Assembly (NCBI RefSeq): GCF_001720395.1
Contig: NZ_MDTU01000003.1
Span: 40,436 to 104,435 of the forward strand
DNA length: 64,000 nt
Origin: Piscirickettsia litoralis
Lineage (GTDB): Bacteria > Pseudomonadota > Gammaproteobacteria > Piscirickettsiales > Piscirickettsiaceae
Direction: 5' to 3'
Shown here in pieces: positions 43,601 to 52,246 of the stretch. Numbering within the stretch: the stretch's first letter is position 1; each line of letters opens with the position of its first letter. The position numbers were made by a program, and so were the translations under genes. The notes beneath the pieces are model-generated. The model ran no database searches. It was not told the DNA's origin and worked only from the letters and a program-made list of their open reading frames with translations.

Positions 43601-43817
43601 GAAGTGTTTGTATGACTTGGGTTGAGACTTTTTTTCCGTTAATCGTTGTGAATGTCTCTGTGGTCTTACCACCAAGAGGATTCGAGTATTGTGTTTGTTT
43701 ATCGGAATATGTGAAATCGTATTGCCCTTGTTCTGCATAAACATTGCTCAAAGCAAATACAGTGAGCAGTGAGCTGGCGATAAGTTTGAGTCTAAGAGGC
43801 TTGTTTTTTCTTTTCAT
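40641..43817 (-). CDS. Exported RHS-repeat shell with C-terminal WHH nuclease toxin
   Basis: The 1058-residue protein has a signal peptide (cleavage near NVYA-EQG, residue 28). A long run of YD repeats (xxxYDxxGxLxxxxxxxG) spans about 45-800. The RHS core ends with ARDYIPGLGRYLQADPLGLA and NNYAYVANNPVNLSDPHG near 870. The variable tip ends with EGYVWHHVEDGETMQLVPKN and HTGGAAI, the HNH/EndoVII-type WHH nuclease. It lacks the DUF6531 head normally found N-terminal to RHS repeats; five upstream genes supply such heads separately. It is 20 bp after the last head gene. Confidence 0.88.
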   Translation of the reverse strand: MKRKNKPLRLKLIASSLLTVFALSNVYAEQGQYDFTYSDKQTQYSNPLGGKTTETFTTINGKKVSTQVIQTLPNSSTQITTKYGYDANGRPAYIKYPNGAETFYYYSDAGLLDSKIEAKGTPLELRTSYQWDTTTRLPTSVSINGFYTKKFTYDKHAQPLSVTLTDGQSSRVWQYTYDKNELVSTSQAPYNTPDQLTHYKYANGLLSSITNSLGQTTTFDAYDAGGYLTQSTGANGVKTTYSYDPMDLLTGVTVNGATTQYKYDDDNHISEIVLPDGVTKKFTYNYWGHLKDKTDSQSNQVIYTLNSLGEPIEQTIKTKAGNRLESNKYTYDGFGRLSSIIDAYGNTIKYQYDNSGNISSIIDALQHTSTSTYNANNQIDKSTTALKQSVSYTYDPLGHITSVTDYNGNKTTYTYDKYGDLIELNSPDKGKITYSYNAAGQLTQETVANGITAQYSYDALNRLTNIKYPHSTIHYTFDQGAYGKGRLSSVATDQSNVAFTYNPWGSVTSEAYTDGQKQFKVNYDYNIAQRLQSITYPSGKKVTFSYDNDGRVNTVKLDETAIATNIKYLPFGPMNSMKLGNGATLSREYNLNYQLTHQAVNNSSDDSYIYDASGSITEFKNNLTPTENKTYSYDATDRLTSVKSQLETINYTYDANGNRLTEASSSKGQSNNQYNSKNNQLVNSASKTVTHDAVGNITALGDEAFTYDDQKHLLSVSKAGKPLASYSYNGLGQRISKKYGSNEAYYIYDLNGKLIEINDNGKITDFIYLNNEPLAEVTQGQVYYFINNSLGTPEYLVDSANKSQWHGNVYPFSVNASGSVNQPLRFAGQLDDAVTGLVYNNARDYIPGLGRYLQADPLGLASGSLNNYAYVANNPVNLSDPHGTCIEDACIVEGAAVAAVVEEAAPIVAEVGEYVAEEIEQGVNSVIEYFEGSSEPAAIADETGASSEQICIPKINGRNPINSKYAGQTHPSGVKFNDQGFPDFSPYSRAETQIEGLTGRYSTDERLANQDIGLSSTPEGYVWHHVEDGETMQLVPKNIHRAARHTGGAAIIKNGGFD

Positions 43818-43837
43818 GTTAAACCTTTCCGTTGAAC

Positions 43838-45241
43838 TTACTGAAGTTGATTATTAGAAATTGCTTGATTACTATTGCTGTATGTCCAAGAAGACACTTT
43901 TCGATGATTACTGTCATATGCTGCAATTAATAACCCTAATTGGTTTGGGTTATCAGAATATTGATAGGATATTGAAGAGCCGTTTGGATAAGTCACTTTT
44001 GTTAGATACGGGCCTGTGTATGTGTACTTGATTGACTGACCGTTGGGCAACTCAGCAGAAGTAAGCTTTCCATTTAATGAAGAGAAAATGAGTTTTTGGC
44101 CTAAGAAATTTGTTGCGCTACCTTTGTTTAGCGATGGAGCAAAAATAATCGCATGTCCCTGGCGGTCAATAATTTTTGACAGCGCTCCCGAGGTGGTGTT
44201 GTAAAACTCAATCTTGCCGGAGGGCAAAGTATATTTAATTGTCGTTTTTGTCTTATCGACATACTCTAGCGAACCAGCTAGGTTGCCGACAGGTGTGAAA
44301 GAGTGGCCTGTATTAATAAATTTGTATGTATCCCCGTTAGGTCTGGTTATTGTAACGTATGGGGGTGACTGTGAAATATGTTGAGAGTAATAAAACTGCC
44401 ATTGCCTCAAGTTACTGTTGTAGAAGCGCTCGACCTTGAACGTATGGTCTAATGGTGATATATAGTCGATTTTTTTCTCAAAGACTGTGCCCGATGAAGT
44501 ATCTATGGGGTCAGCAACTGAGCTACAACTCTGATTGGTATCTTCTGCATTTATGGGCGTTTTCATTGCAATAGCACTTAGCGCGCCTCCGGTACAAAAC
44601 AAACTGCTATCTTTATGTGCAAGTTGGTAGAGAAAACTTGTCTTTCCTTTAAAGTCAGGCAAATAATCTGGTTTTGGTGGGGTGCAGTCATAGTACTGGT
44701 CTTTGTTAACGTGAATAATCGACGTGGACTTTGATGTTTTGAACTGATATGTGCACTGATAATCATGCGTTGTTCTTAGAAGGTGCTGCATGCCTTGAGC
44801 AGTTGCAGGGTTACTCACATAGACAAATTTCCAGCTACCCGTGGATTGTGTTGAAGTCGATATGCAGCCCTGTTCATACTTGCAAGAACATGCTGCCTTT
44901 AGAGTGTCAGGCAAAGACTGTGAAGGCTGAAGTATATATTGTGCGCTGTATGTTATTGGTTGCTTAGAGGGTATAGGCTTAAACTGTATTGCATCAGTGG
45001 GTATCGTATACATCATTTCCGTTGAGCCTGTTGGCAAAGGAAATGATGCACTTAATGTCAAGAATTGACTGAGGTAGCCGAAACCATGCAAATACTTCTC
45101 TAGTGTTTCTTGAGAGTTAAATGATTTTTGCTCTTTTGGTGATTCAAAGGATGTTTGATATAAAAACTGCTTCCCCTCTGCGTTGACTTGTAGGGTCGCA
45201 GCAAATAAAGACGCAATAAGTAGAGTTCTAGTTATTTTCAT
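43838..45241 (-). CDS. Exported RHS N-terminal head protein, paralog 1
   Basis: The 467-residue protein has a signal peptide (cleavage after QVNA, residue 21) and then the head domain shared by this array: ETLEKYLHGFGYLSQFLTLS, ACSCKYEQGC, CTPPKPDYLPDF. The DUF6531-like block is SVADPIDTSSGTVFEKKIDY, then VERFYNSNLRQWQFYYSQH. A few YD-type repeats lead to SSWTYSNSNQAISNNQLQ, where it stops. It ends exactly where an intact RHS protein would continue into its repeat shell. It lies next to the shell gene. Confidence 0.75.
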   Translation of the reverse strand: MKITRTLLIASLFAATLQVNAEGKQFLYQTSFESPKEQKSFNSQETLEKYLHGFGYLSQFLTLSASFPLPTGSTEMMYTIPTDAIQFKPIPSKQPITYSAQYILQPSQSLPDTLKAACSCKYEQGCISTSTQSTGSWKFVYVSNPATAQGMQHLLRTTHDYQCTYQFKTSKSTSIIHVNKDQYYDCTPPKPDYLPDFKGKTSFLYQLAHKDSSLFCTGGALSAIAMKTPINAEDTNQSCSSVADPIDTSSGTVFEKKIDYISPLDHTFKVERFYNSNLRQWQFYYSQHISQSPPYVTITRPNGDTYKFINTGHSFTPVGNLAGSLEYVDKTKTTIKYTLPSGKIEFYNTTSGALSKIIDRQGHAIIFAPSLNKGSATNFLGQKLIFSSLNGKLTSAELPNGQSIKYTYTGPYLTKVTYPNGSSISYQYSDNPNQLGLLIAAYDSNHRKVSSWTYSNSNQAISNNQLQ

Positions 45242-45245
45242 TGGA

Positions 45246-46691
45246 TTACTGACTTTGATTATTTGAAATGGCTAAATTATTGCTGTATTTCCAAGAGGCG
45301 ACTAAATTACCTGTTCCATCATGAATGCCAGTAAGTAAATCGGTATCACCTTGGTGGATATAGTTATAATGTAGTGTTGACCCATTTGGATAAGTGACTT
45401 TAGAAAGCAGATTACCTTCGTACTGATACTTAATCACTTTCCCATTAGGGAGTTGGATGCTTTCAGGTTGATTATTTTCATTATGAATAATTACTTGATG
45501 CCCGAACTGGTCTTGAATAATTTTCTCTTGACTAGAAGGATATGAGATAGCTAGAGATAAGCCCTCTCTATTGCTGACTTTAAGTAATTTACCAGAGGAG
45601 GCACTGTATGTTTCAATGCTTCCATTGGGTAAGTAATAAATAAGTTGTATATCTGTCGGGCTAGGCTGTACTAATTTTAATTCTCCGACAGCACCGTAAA
45701 GACCTTTATAGCTATACCCCTCTTGCGTGAATTGGTATTTGTCTCCATTTGATCTGACGGCTTGTATCCCTGTCGTTAAAATATTAAGGTGCTGGCTGTA
45801 ATTAAAAAGCCATTTTCCTGTATTACTGCTGTAAAACCTACTGATGATAAGAGGAAAGGCCCATCGTGACCGATAGTCAGTAACGGACTCATGCACAAAC
45901 CCTGTTGCTATATCGATCGGGTCAGCCATTAAATCACAGCTTTTGTTTTGTGTTCGATCGCCCATCGAAGGAGAAGCAATAACTATCGCGGTTAAATAGC
46001 CATCGTAAACACAAGTGGGTTTGATTGTTTTACCTAGCGTATATCTGACTGAAGATTTATCAGTATCCGAAGTTAATTTGTCTTCTGTCGGCGGTGTGCA
46101 GCTAAATTCACTTGACTTGTATATTTTTAAGTTGTCTTTGCTGTTAAAAACTTTGCCATAATCAGAGCTATTGGGGTCTTGTACTCTATATGTTTTTGTA
46201 CATAGATACTCTCTTTGAGTAACAAGGGTTGAATTTTTCTGTGGTGTATCAGGGTTATGCACTGAGTTAAATTGCCAGTCGCCTTTTGCAGCATACTCTG
46301 CTTTGATACATAGAGGGAAATCTTTAGAACCTGTATTTATACATTGGCAGTCTTGATTAAGTAATTCGGTTGGAGTACTACCAGTATGGCCAAAGGTATC
46401 GCTGAAAGAGTCACGGTTTTTGCTTGTTGCTTTAAAATTAATGATGTCTTTGGGAATAGAGTACGTTAATGAATAAGTTCCACCGCCCAGTGGAGAGCGC
46501 TCTGTAAGAGCTAAGTGTTCACTCGCATAGCCAAAGCCATGTAAATAACCTTCAAGAGACTTGGATGTGGAAAATGTTAGCATATTGCCAATTTCTTTGA
46601 CCTCAAAGCTAGTTTGGTAGTCGAATTGATTTTTAGCATGTGCTGTTCCCAATAGGCTGATGGAAAGAATCAGTGTGTAGTATTTGTTCAT
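45246..46691 (-). CDS. Exported RHS N-terminal head protein, paralog 2
   Basis: The 481-residue paralog has a signal peptide (cleavage after GTAHA, residue 19), KSLEGYLHGFGYASEHLALT, a Cys pair QDCQCINTG, CTPPTEDKL, and DLMADPIDIATGFVHESVTD with RFYSSNTGKWLFNYSQHLNI. It ends ASWKYSNNLAISNNQSQ. The tail is nearly the same as in paralog 1. It is 4 bp from the next gene and has no nuclease tip. Confidence 0.75.
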   Translation of the reverse strand: MNKYYTLILSISLLGTAHAKNQFDYQTSFEVKEIGNMLTFSTSKSLEGYLHGFGYASEHLALTERSPLGGGTYSLTYSIPKDIINFKATSKNRDSFSDTFGHTGSTPTELLNQDCQCINTGSKDFPLCIKAEYAAKGDWQFNSVHNPDTPQKNSTLVTQREYLCTKTYRVQDPNSSDYGKVFNSKDNLKIYKSSEFSCTPPTEDKLTSDTDKSSVRYTLGKTIKPTCVYDGYLTAIVIASPSMGDRTQNKSCDLMADPIDIATGFVHESVTDYRSRWAFPLIISRFYSSNTGKWLFNYSQHLNILTTGIQAVRSNGDKYQFTQEGYSYKGLYGAVGELKLVQPSPTDIQLIYYLPNGSIETYSASSGKLLKVSNREGLSLAISYPSSQEKIIQDQFGHQVIIHNENNQPESIQLPNGKVIKYQYEGNLLSKVTYPNGSTLHYNYIHQGDTDLLTGIHDGTGNLVASWKYSNNLAISNNQSQ

Positions 46692-46695
46692 GGTG

Positions 46696-48108
46696 TCATT
46701 GATTGATCATGTTAGTTTTTGTTTTGCCTTGAGCATCATATGTCCAAGTAGAAATTTTCTTATCAGAACTGTTAATCGCCCTAGTAAGCAGGTTAGAACT
46801 ATTGTATTTGTACTGGATGCTACTGTTATTAGGGTAATTAACGAATGAAAGATTTGACTGATTATCATAGGTGTATCGAATTAGATTACCATTAGGAATG
46901 ATAACGCTTGTTATATTTTCACCTAATTTTTCAAGAGTAATTTTATTGCCAAAATTATTATTTAAAATGATTGATGTTGGGTTGTCTTGGATTTTTATAT
47001 AATGGTTATTTAAAAATCTTTCCTCAGTTAATCGGCCTTCTTTGTTGAATATTAACTTCACTTTTTTAGGGGTGTCTAATATCAGGTTATTATCTTGTAT
47101 AGTTAGGTGGTACAGCCCTGACATTGAATACCAGTCAATATTTGCTATTTTGTATAGCGTGATTGCTCCCCATAGTGGGTCAGTAAAAATATAGTGGTCA
47201 CCTTGTGGAGTTAAAGTTTTTTGAAACCAGAACAACCATTTTTTAGATTGGCTGGTGTAAATGCGCTTTATGATAATTGGCTGAGCACTTTTTAGAGTGT
47301 AATCAACCTTTCTCTCAACGAGTTCACCGGAGTTCGGTACGATTGGGTCGGCGATTTGGCTACACAGATTCGAGGTGTCTTGTTTGTCTATGGTGATAGA
47401 GTGTGACGCTCTTGCATATCCATGGCTAATGTAATCGGTGCAAGTACCGTTGCTCGAGTTGTCAGCAAGTCCGTACTGTGGCAGGCCAGCATATAGAAAG
47501 GGGGGCTTGTCAGGAATGGGGGGAGTGCATCCCCAGGCTATATTTTTAAAAAGGTTTACTTTGGCATTGTTTAGGTTATGATCTTTATCTTGGTAGCTCA
47601 ATATAAATCTTTTGTACCACTCACTGGTATGGCTTGACGTGTTTTCAGTAAAAATCCAATTAGTTTTAGGGGTGATACTGCATTTACTGACATATTCCTG
47701 ACATTTCTTCACCAAAGCATTAGTCGCTGATTGCTCTGAATTTAGACCACTCACCATAAAAATAGGCAAATCATCGCCAAATACTAGGGAAGAGTAATCT
47801 TCTTCTCCAGTCTTCTGACCTTGAAAAGATAACGATTTTTCAGGCACTGAAAAATAAATATCATAGTAAACTACTCCACTGGGTGTATGATCTCTATCAT
47901 GCCGCTTTATTGAGGTGATTTTTAAATGGCTGCTGATATAACCAAAAGAGTGAATGTAGTCCTCTAAACTTTCTATTGTTTTAAAAGATTTAAACTGTAG
48001 CCTCCCTGCCATTGATTCCAAGTTGTAGCCCTTGCTTGCTTCAGCTCTGCCCTGAATAAAAAGTAAAGTTAATAAACAAGCTAAAATGAAAGCTTTGAGG
48101 TTTCTCAT
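46696..48108 (-). CDS. Exported RHS N-terminal head protein, paralog 3
   Basis: The 470-residue paralog has a signal peptide (cleavage near AEA, residue 24), ESLEDYIHSFGYISSHLKIT, CTPPIPDKP, and QIADPIVPNSGELVERKVDY with RIYTSQSKKWLFWFQKTL. It ends STWTYDAQGKTKTNMINQ. It keeps the layout but is more divergent; the NGD repeat after the DUF6531 block is altered. Its start overlaps the stop of the gene at 48105 by 4 bp. Confidence 0.75.
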   Translation of the reverse strand: MRNLKAFILACLLTLLFIQGRAEASKGYNLESMAGRLQFKSFKTIESLEDYIHSFGYISSHLKITSIKRHDRDHTPSGVVYYDIYFSVPEKSLSFQGQKTGEEDYSSLVFGDDLPIFMVSGLNSEQSATNALVKKCQEYVSKCSITPKTNWIFTENTSSHTSEWYKRFILSYQDKDHNLNNAKVNLFKNIAWGCTPPIPDKPPFLYAGLPQYGLADNSSNGTCTDYISHGYARASHSITIDKQDTSNLCSQIADPIVPNSGELVERKVDYTLKSAQPIIIKRIYTSQSKKWLFWFQKTLTPQGDHYIFTDPLWGAITLYKIANIDWYSMSGLYHLTIQDNNLILDTPKKVKLIFNKEGRLTEERFLNNHYIKIQDNPTSIILNNNFGNKITLEKLGENITSVIIPNGNLIRYTYDNQSNLSFVNYPNNSSIQYKYNSSNLLTRAINSSDKKISTWTYDAQGKTKTNMINQ

Positions 48109-49508
48109 TGGGTTTCCTCATTTTTTATTACTTTGCCTTCCTTGTTATAGTTCCATGAGGAAACGGTTTGACTGTTCTTATTCATAACTGCTACGAGTCC
48201 ATTTTTGTTATAGTTGTATTTGATTTCACGGCCATTAGGGTAATGCACCGAGGATAGTTGACCGAGCTGGCCATATGAATAATTAATTTTGAAAGTGTTG
48301 GGTAGAGTTACACTCGTAATATGTCCACCATCCAACCTATAAATCACTTTATGCTGGAACGCATCGCTAATCGTTAAGCTATCAGTATCTGATGTAAGAG
48401 AAAGAATCTGACCTTTGGCTGTTGTAATTTGAGTTAGCTGGCCATTATAGTCGTACAGCTCTTTTGCTCCATTGGGTCGAGTGTACTCATAGGACATAAG
48501 GCCAATTTTCTTCAGCTTTCCAACGGCTCCATCCACAGCATCATAGCCCTTGTAATTCGATTTAAAACTAAATGAGTCGCCGTTTGCTTTTGTTAATGTG
48601 GCCTTGCCCTCTGCGGTAAAAGAAAGGTGTTGTTGATAGTTGAAAGACCACCTTTTAGTGCCTGAGTTGTAAAACCGAATAATTTGAATGGGGTTGATGG
48701 TATGGGTTGAATAGTCCTCTACTTGCTCTTGTAAGTAACCAGATGCAATATCAATGGGGTCGCCTGCGAGCTTACATCCTTTGTTGTCTGAGTTATCACT
48801 GCCAATTAAAATTTTAGTGACATGAGCTTCCAAACCACTATCACCTGTTTGACTGACTGTGCAGATAGGGTTAGAGCGATTTTCTAAAATATACCATGCC
48901 AGGTTAAGGTCATAAGGGTTCGTTAATTGGTCAGTTTCGGGAGGATTGCACTTATAAGCCACACTTTTATAGACACTAAATACTGTTGGAGGGCTATAAG
49001 GCTTCCCATCATCACCAAATAGAGCGCAGTTGTATTCTCTTGAATAAATAATGCTTCTGTTACCTGTACGATCACCCCCATTGTCTAGTGCAGATAACTC
49101 CCAATCGTTTTTCGGTGAAAAGTGTGCAGTTTGGCACCCTGTCATGCTTTGACAAGAGCAAGCTTGTACTAAAATATCCTCGATATTTTCACTTGTATGG
49201 CTCCCACTGCTGTATTGTATGGTTCCTGTCTTTGTTGGAGAAAATGTAATCGTGTCACTTGGAACACTGTAGGTCATAAGAAACTGGCCACCGGGGTAAA
49301 GCTCTTCATTACTTAACTTTAAATGCGCACTTAAATATCCAAAACTATGAAGGTATGTTTCTAATGTTTTAAGGTCACTGAAGTGTTTGGGTGGATATAC
49401 GACTTCTGACTCAAATGCTGTTTCATAGCGGTATATGTTTTTGGAGATACACTGGCCGCTCATAGTCAGCCCTACAAGTAAGGCAACAGTAATAGTTGTT
49501 CGGTTCAT
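48105..49508 (-). CDS. Exported RHS N-terminal head protein, paralog 4
   Basis: The 467-residue paralog has a signal peptide (to about residue 22), KTLETYLHSFGYLSAHLKLS, the Cys cluster QACSCQSMTGCQTA, CNPPETDQL, and KLAGDPIDIASGYLQEQVED with RFYNSGTKRWSFNYQQHLSF. It ends SSWNYNKEGKVIKNEETQ. The ATGA coupling to paralog 3 supports production from one transcript. Confidence 0.75.
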   Translation of the reverse strand: MNRTTITVALLVGLTMSGQCISKNIYRYETAFESEVVYPPKHFSDLKTLETYLHSFGYLSAHLKLSNEELYPGGQFLMTYSVPSDTITFSPTKTGTIQYSSGSHTSENIEDILVQACSCQSMTGCQTAHFSPKNDWELSALDNGGDRTGNRSIIYSREYNCALFGDDGKPYSPPTVFSVYKSVAYKCNPPETDQLTNPYDLNLAWYILENRSNPICTVSQTGDSGLEAHVTKILIGSDNSDNKGCKLAGDPIDIASGYLQEQVEDYSTHTINPIQIIRFYNSGTKRWSFNYQQHLSFTAEGKATLTKANGDSFSFKSNYKGYDAVDGAVGKLKKIGLMSYEYTRPNGAKELYDYNGQLTQITTAKGQILSLTSDTDSLTISDAFQHKVIYRLDGGHITSVTLPNTFKINYSYGQLGQLSSVHYPNGREIKYNYNKNGLVAVMNKNSQTVSSWNYNKEGKVIKNEETQ

Positions 49509-49563
49509 TTAATTACATCATGCTTCTGGGCAGATCAATCACTGATCTGCCCTATATTGGTTG

Positions 49564-50223
49564 CTAAGCTTGCTTTTTGGGTTTGGTTGCAGCCGGATAG
49601 CCTGCAACATAAGTTAATTTTCCTCCAGCTTTTTTAACGGCTGCAATGATGTCATTAAAAGTGCGAGGTATGAATTGTTCTGAAGAACCCAGCGCAGGCT
49701 TCACCATCATTTCACTCAGAGTATTAACATCCCATGCGCCCTCTTTCTCGCTATAACTTGCATTAATATCCAAGGCATATCCTTTATCGTAAGCGTATAA
49801 GCAGACCCACATTGTTGTATGTTGGCCATATTGCATAAATCGAGACTCAGTAGCCGTTGCAGAAAGCACCGCGTCAGGACATGACACAAGTGTTGGTAGA
49901 CTAGTACCTGATAATGCAGCAAAAGCGCCAAGGCCAGAGTCGTTCAATGATTTTTTGACAAAATGGCCGGGCTTCTTAGGTAAAGGATAAGGAGGTGGAT
50001 TTTCATTGATAACAACTTTAGACGTGTTTTTTTGTAGTGCTTCTTTGATTCCTTGCATCATGGGGTCTAATTCTGCTTCAGAAGCCTTAACGTCATAGAT
50101 CACATAACTTGCTTTTGTTGTTTGAGTCGGAGTTAAAGAACTACAGGCTGAGAGTGCTGCGGTTGAAAATATAACACCTAAAACTGACAGTTCCTTTAAT
50201 TTTGAAATTACTTTGTTCATCAT
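49564..50223 (-). CDS. Lipoprotein inside the RHS head array
   Basis: The ATG at 50223 follows AAAGGA by 3-6 bases; the protein has about 219 residues. A lipoprotein signal ends in LSAC (Cys near residue 27). The mature part contains SYVIYDVKASEAELDPMMQG and later VSCPDAVLSATATESRFMQY and WVCLYAYDKGYALDINASYS, with no known family. Its position between head genes suggests an outer-membrane partner, perhaps an anchor or chaperone for the RHS proteins. That role is inference. Confidence 0.65.
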   Translation of the reverse strand: MMNKVISKLKELSVLGVIFSTAALSACSSLTPTQTTKASYVIYDVKASEAELDPMMQGIKEALQKNTSKVVINENPPPYPLPKKPGHFVKKSLNDSGLGAFAALSGTSLPTLVSCPDAVLSATATESRFMQYGQHTTMWVCLYAYDKGYALDINASYSEKEGAWDVNTLSEMMVKPALGSSEQFIPRTFNDIIAAVKKAGGKLTYVAGYPAATKPKKQA

Positions 50224-50305
50224 ACGTCCTTTCACTAAATCAACAGCAAAAGATATTACATTGAAAATGTAAAAAAATCATATGTTTATCATATAATGTT
50301 ACTAG

Positions 50306-52111
50306 TTATTGATAATCTGTATTTGCTGTTACTCGACCATCACTGTTAAATGACCAGTCAGTAACCAATTTTTGGCCACTATTTTTCTCAGATGATAATG
50401 AGTTAGTGTTGGTAAGAACACCATAGCTATAATAAATTTTCCTGCCATTAGGAAAAGTGATATTCACTAAATTTGTGGTCATGCCATGCCCATCGTCATA
50501 GTCGTAAAAAATTACTTTCTTGTTTGGCAATATTATTTTTTCAATATAGTTATAGTGAATTAAGGCTGTAACCTTGTGATTGAAATCGTCCGAAATTGTG
50601 ATCTGATTATCTACAGAGCGATCAAAAGTGTGAATGAAGCCAGCTCTGTTGATTGTTTTTTGGAGTAGCCCTTTATTGTTGAAAATATAACTCTCACCAT
50701 TTGATTTTACTAAGGAGTAGCCTGTCTTTGTTTTTAGAAGTTGATCAGGTAGACCTTGTGAGCTAATCCATCGTGAACCAGATTTTTCAAAAACTAGAGC
50801 ACGGCCATCTTTGTCAAAAAAATACGCATGGTTATTTGATATTGTTAAATAGACACTAAATATACCTGTCCAACCTAGACCAAAAACAGGTGCAGCTCTT
50901 ACTCCTATTTGAGAATTGTAATATCGATCAATAGTAATTGGGTATGGAGATTGAACCGAATAGTCGACTTGATGCTTGTACAAGTTGCCTGTACCAAGGT
51001 TTACCGGGTCAGCCACTAAATTACACGATGTGCCTAAATCTTTTTTTTGGTCTGAAAAGAACTCTTTTGCATCTGAGTCAGTTAGTAAAACTGTCTCTCC
51101 TGATTTCACAGGTGAAAATTTGACGACAATGCCTTTTTCATAAGAACTATTGTTGTCCCAGATAAAGGTATCTTCACCATAGGTTTTCCACCATGATGCA
51201 CAACCTTTCGAATAAAAATCATCTGCATTGCCTGTAATGAAGTCACTAATACATGCTTGGTTGCCTGAATAAAAAGGGATAAGATTAACCGCCCCTAAAT
51301 TACCATTTGGAGATGACCAAGACTTCATTCCATCAAAGGTCATGGCAAAATATTCACTTGTATTATCGAATGAGCTGCATTCTCCTTTTTGCAGTTGTAG
51401 CCAGCCTGCATGAACTGTCGGAGTGCCATCGGGGAATGACTTAGCAATGAAAACCACTTTTTTGGTGTTGTTGCATATACAAGGGCCGTTGTAGGTTTGT
51501 GTTTCACAGCGATTGGTGCTTTTGATTTTTGCATTGACATCTAGGCTAGAGGTATTTGTACAGGTGCCGTTTTGGTCTGTAACTGTGTACCTTCCAGTAT
51601 ACAGGTTATCTTCTGTCTCACAGTCAAATGTAATGTATTTTTCTATTGTAATATTAGTACTGTAATCGTCATATTCTTCGGAGTACTCTCGCTCAAGAGC
51701 AACCTCAGAAGACATTGGGTATATTTTTCTTAATTTCCAATCACTGGTTGGCTTAATTGATTTAAGCCCTGAAGATGTGCGGATAATGTAGTTAATCAAC
51801 TCGCCTTCAGTATTGTAAGATTTACCTGCGTATTCATAATACTCAGAATTCTTTTTGCCTTGAAAATTATAAGCTCTTTCTGGAGTCGTCAGAACCAGCT
51901 TGTCTTCTGTTGATTTACTACTATTTACTTCCAAGAGATTACTGATTGGGCCTTCTGAGTGAATTGTATTCAGTAATGCTGATTCGTCAAGATACCAGTT
52001 AAATGCTTCACCATCTTTACTCCAGACATAAACTTTATCTGGGAATGAGAGGGCAATGCTTGCATGTACTGATAGTGTTGAGATGAGTAAATATTTGTAT
52101 AGCTTTTTCAT
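50306..52111 (-). CDS. Exported RHS N-terminal head protein, long divergent paralog 5
   Basis: The start was set at the ATG at 52111 because it begins a signal peptide (MKKLYKYLLISTLSVHASIA); an ATG at 52156 would bury it. The 601-residue protein shares the block LVADPVNLGTGNLYKHQVDY, then PITIDRYYNSQIG, and the tail TDWSFNSDGRVTANTDYQ. Its first 380 residues are longer and different, with several Cys (CQTQTY-like and CICNNTKK). It also has a classical RHS opening, FGLGWTGIFSVYL. It is first in the operon. Confidence 0.72.
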   Translation of the reverse strand: MKKLYKYLLISTLSVHASIALSFPDKVYVWSKDGEAFNWYLDESALLNTIHSEGPISNLLEVNSSKSTEDKLVLTTPERAYNFQGKKNSEYYEYAGKSYNTEGELINYIIRTSSGLKSIKPTSDWKLRKIYPMSSEVALEREYSEEYDDYSTNITIEKYITFDCETEDNLYTGRYTVTDQNGTCTNTSSLDVNAKIKSTNRCETQTYNGPCICNNTKKVVFIAKSFPDGTPTVHAGWLQLQKGECSSFDNTSEYFAMTFDGMKSWSSPNGNLGAVNLIPFYSGNQACISDFITGNADDFYSKGCASWWKTYGEDTFIWDNNSSYEKGIVVKFSPVKSGETVLLTDSDAKEFFSDQKKDLGTSCNLVADPVNLGTGNLYKHQVDYSVQSPYPITIDRYYNSQIGVRAAPVFGLGWTGIFSVYLTISNNHAYFFDKDGRALVFEKSGSRWISSQGLPDQLLKTKTGYSLVKSNGESYIFNNKGLLQKTINRAGFIHTFDRSVDNQITISDDFNHKVTALIHYNYIEKIILPNKKVIFYDYDDGHGMTTNLVNITFPNGRKIYYSYGVLTNTNSLSSEKNSGQKLVTDWSFNSDGRVTANTDYQ

Positions 52112-52246
52112 TGGCAGGTTAATTATATCCGTATCTCTTCCTTCGTGGTCGCTCATGTTAACCCAAATGAGATTAAAAGAGCAATAAGCCGTATATTTTT
52201 TAAGAAGGAGGTTATAATTAGACTCATTGAAATTATGAGATTATCT

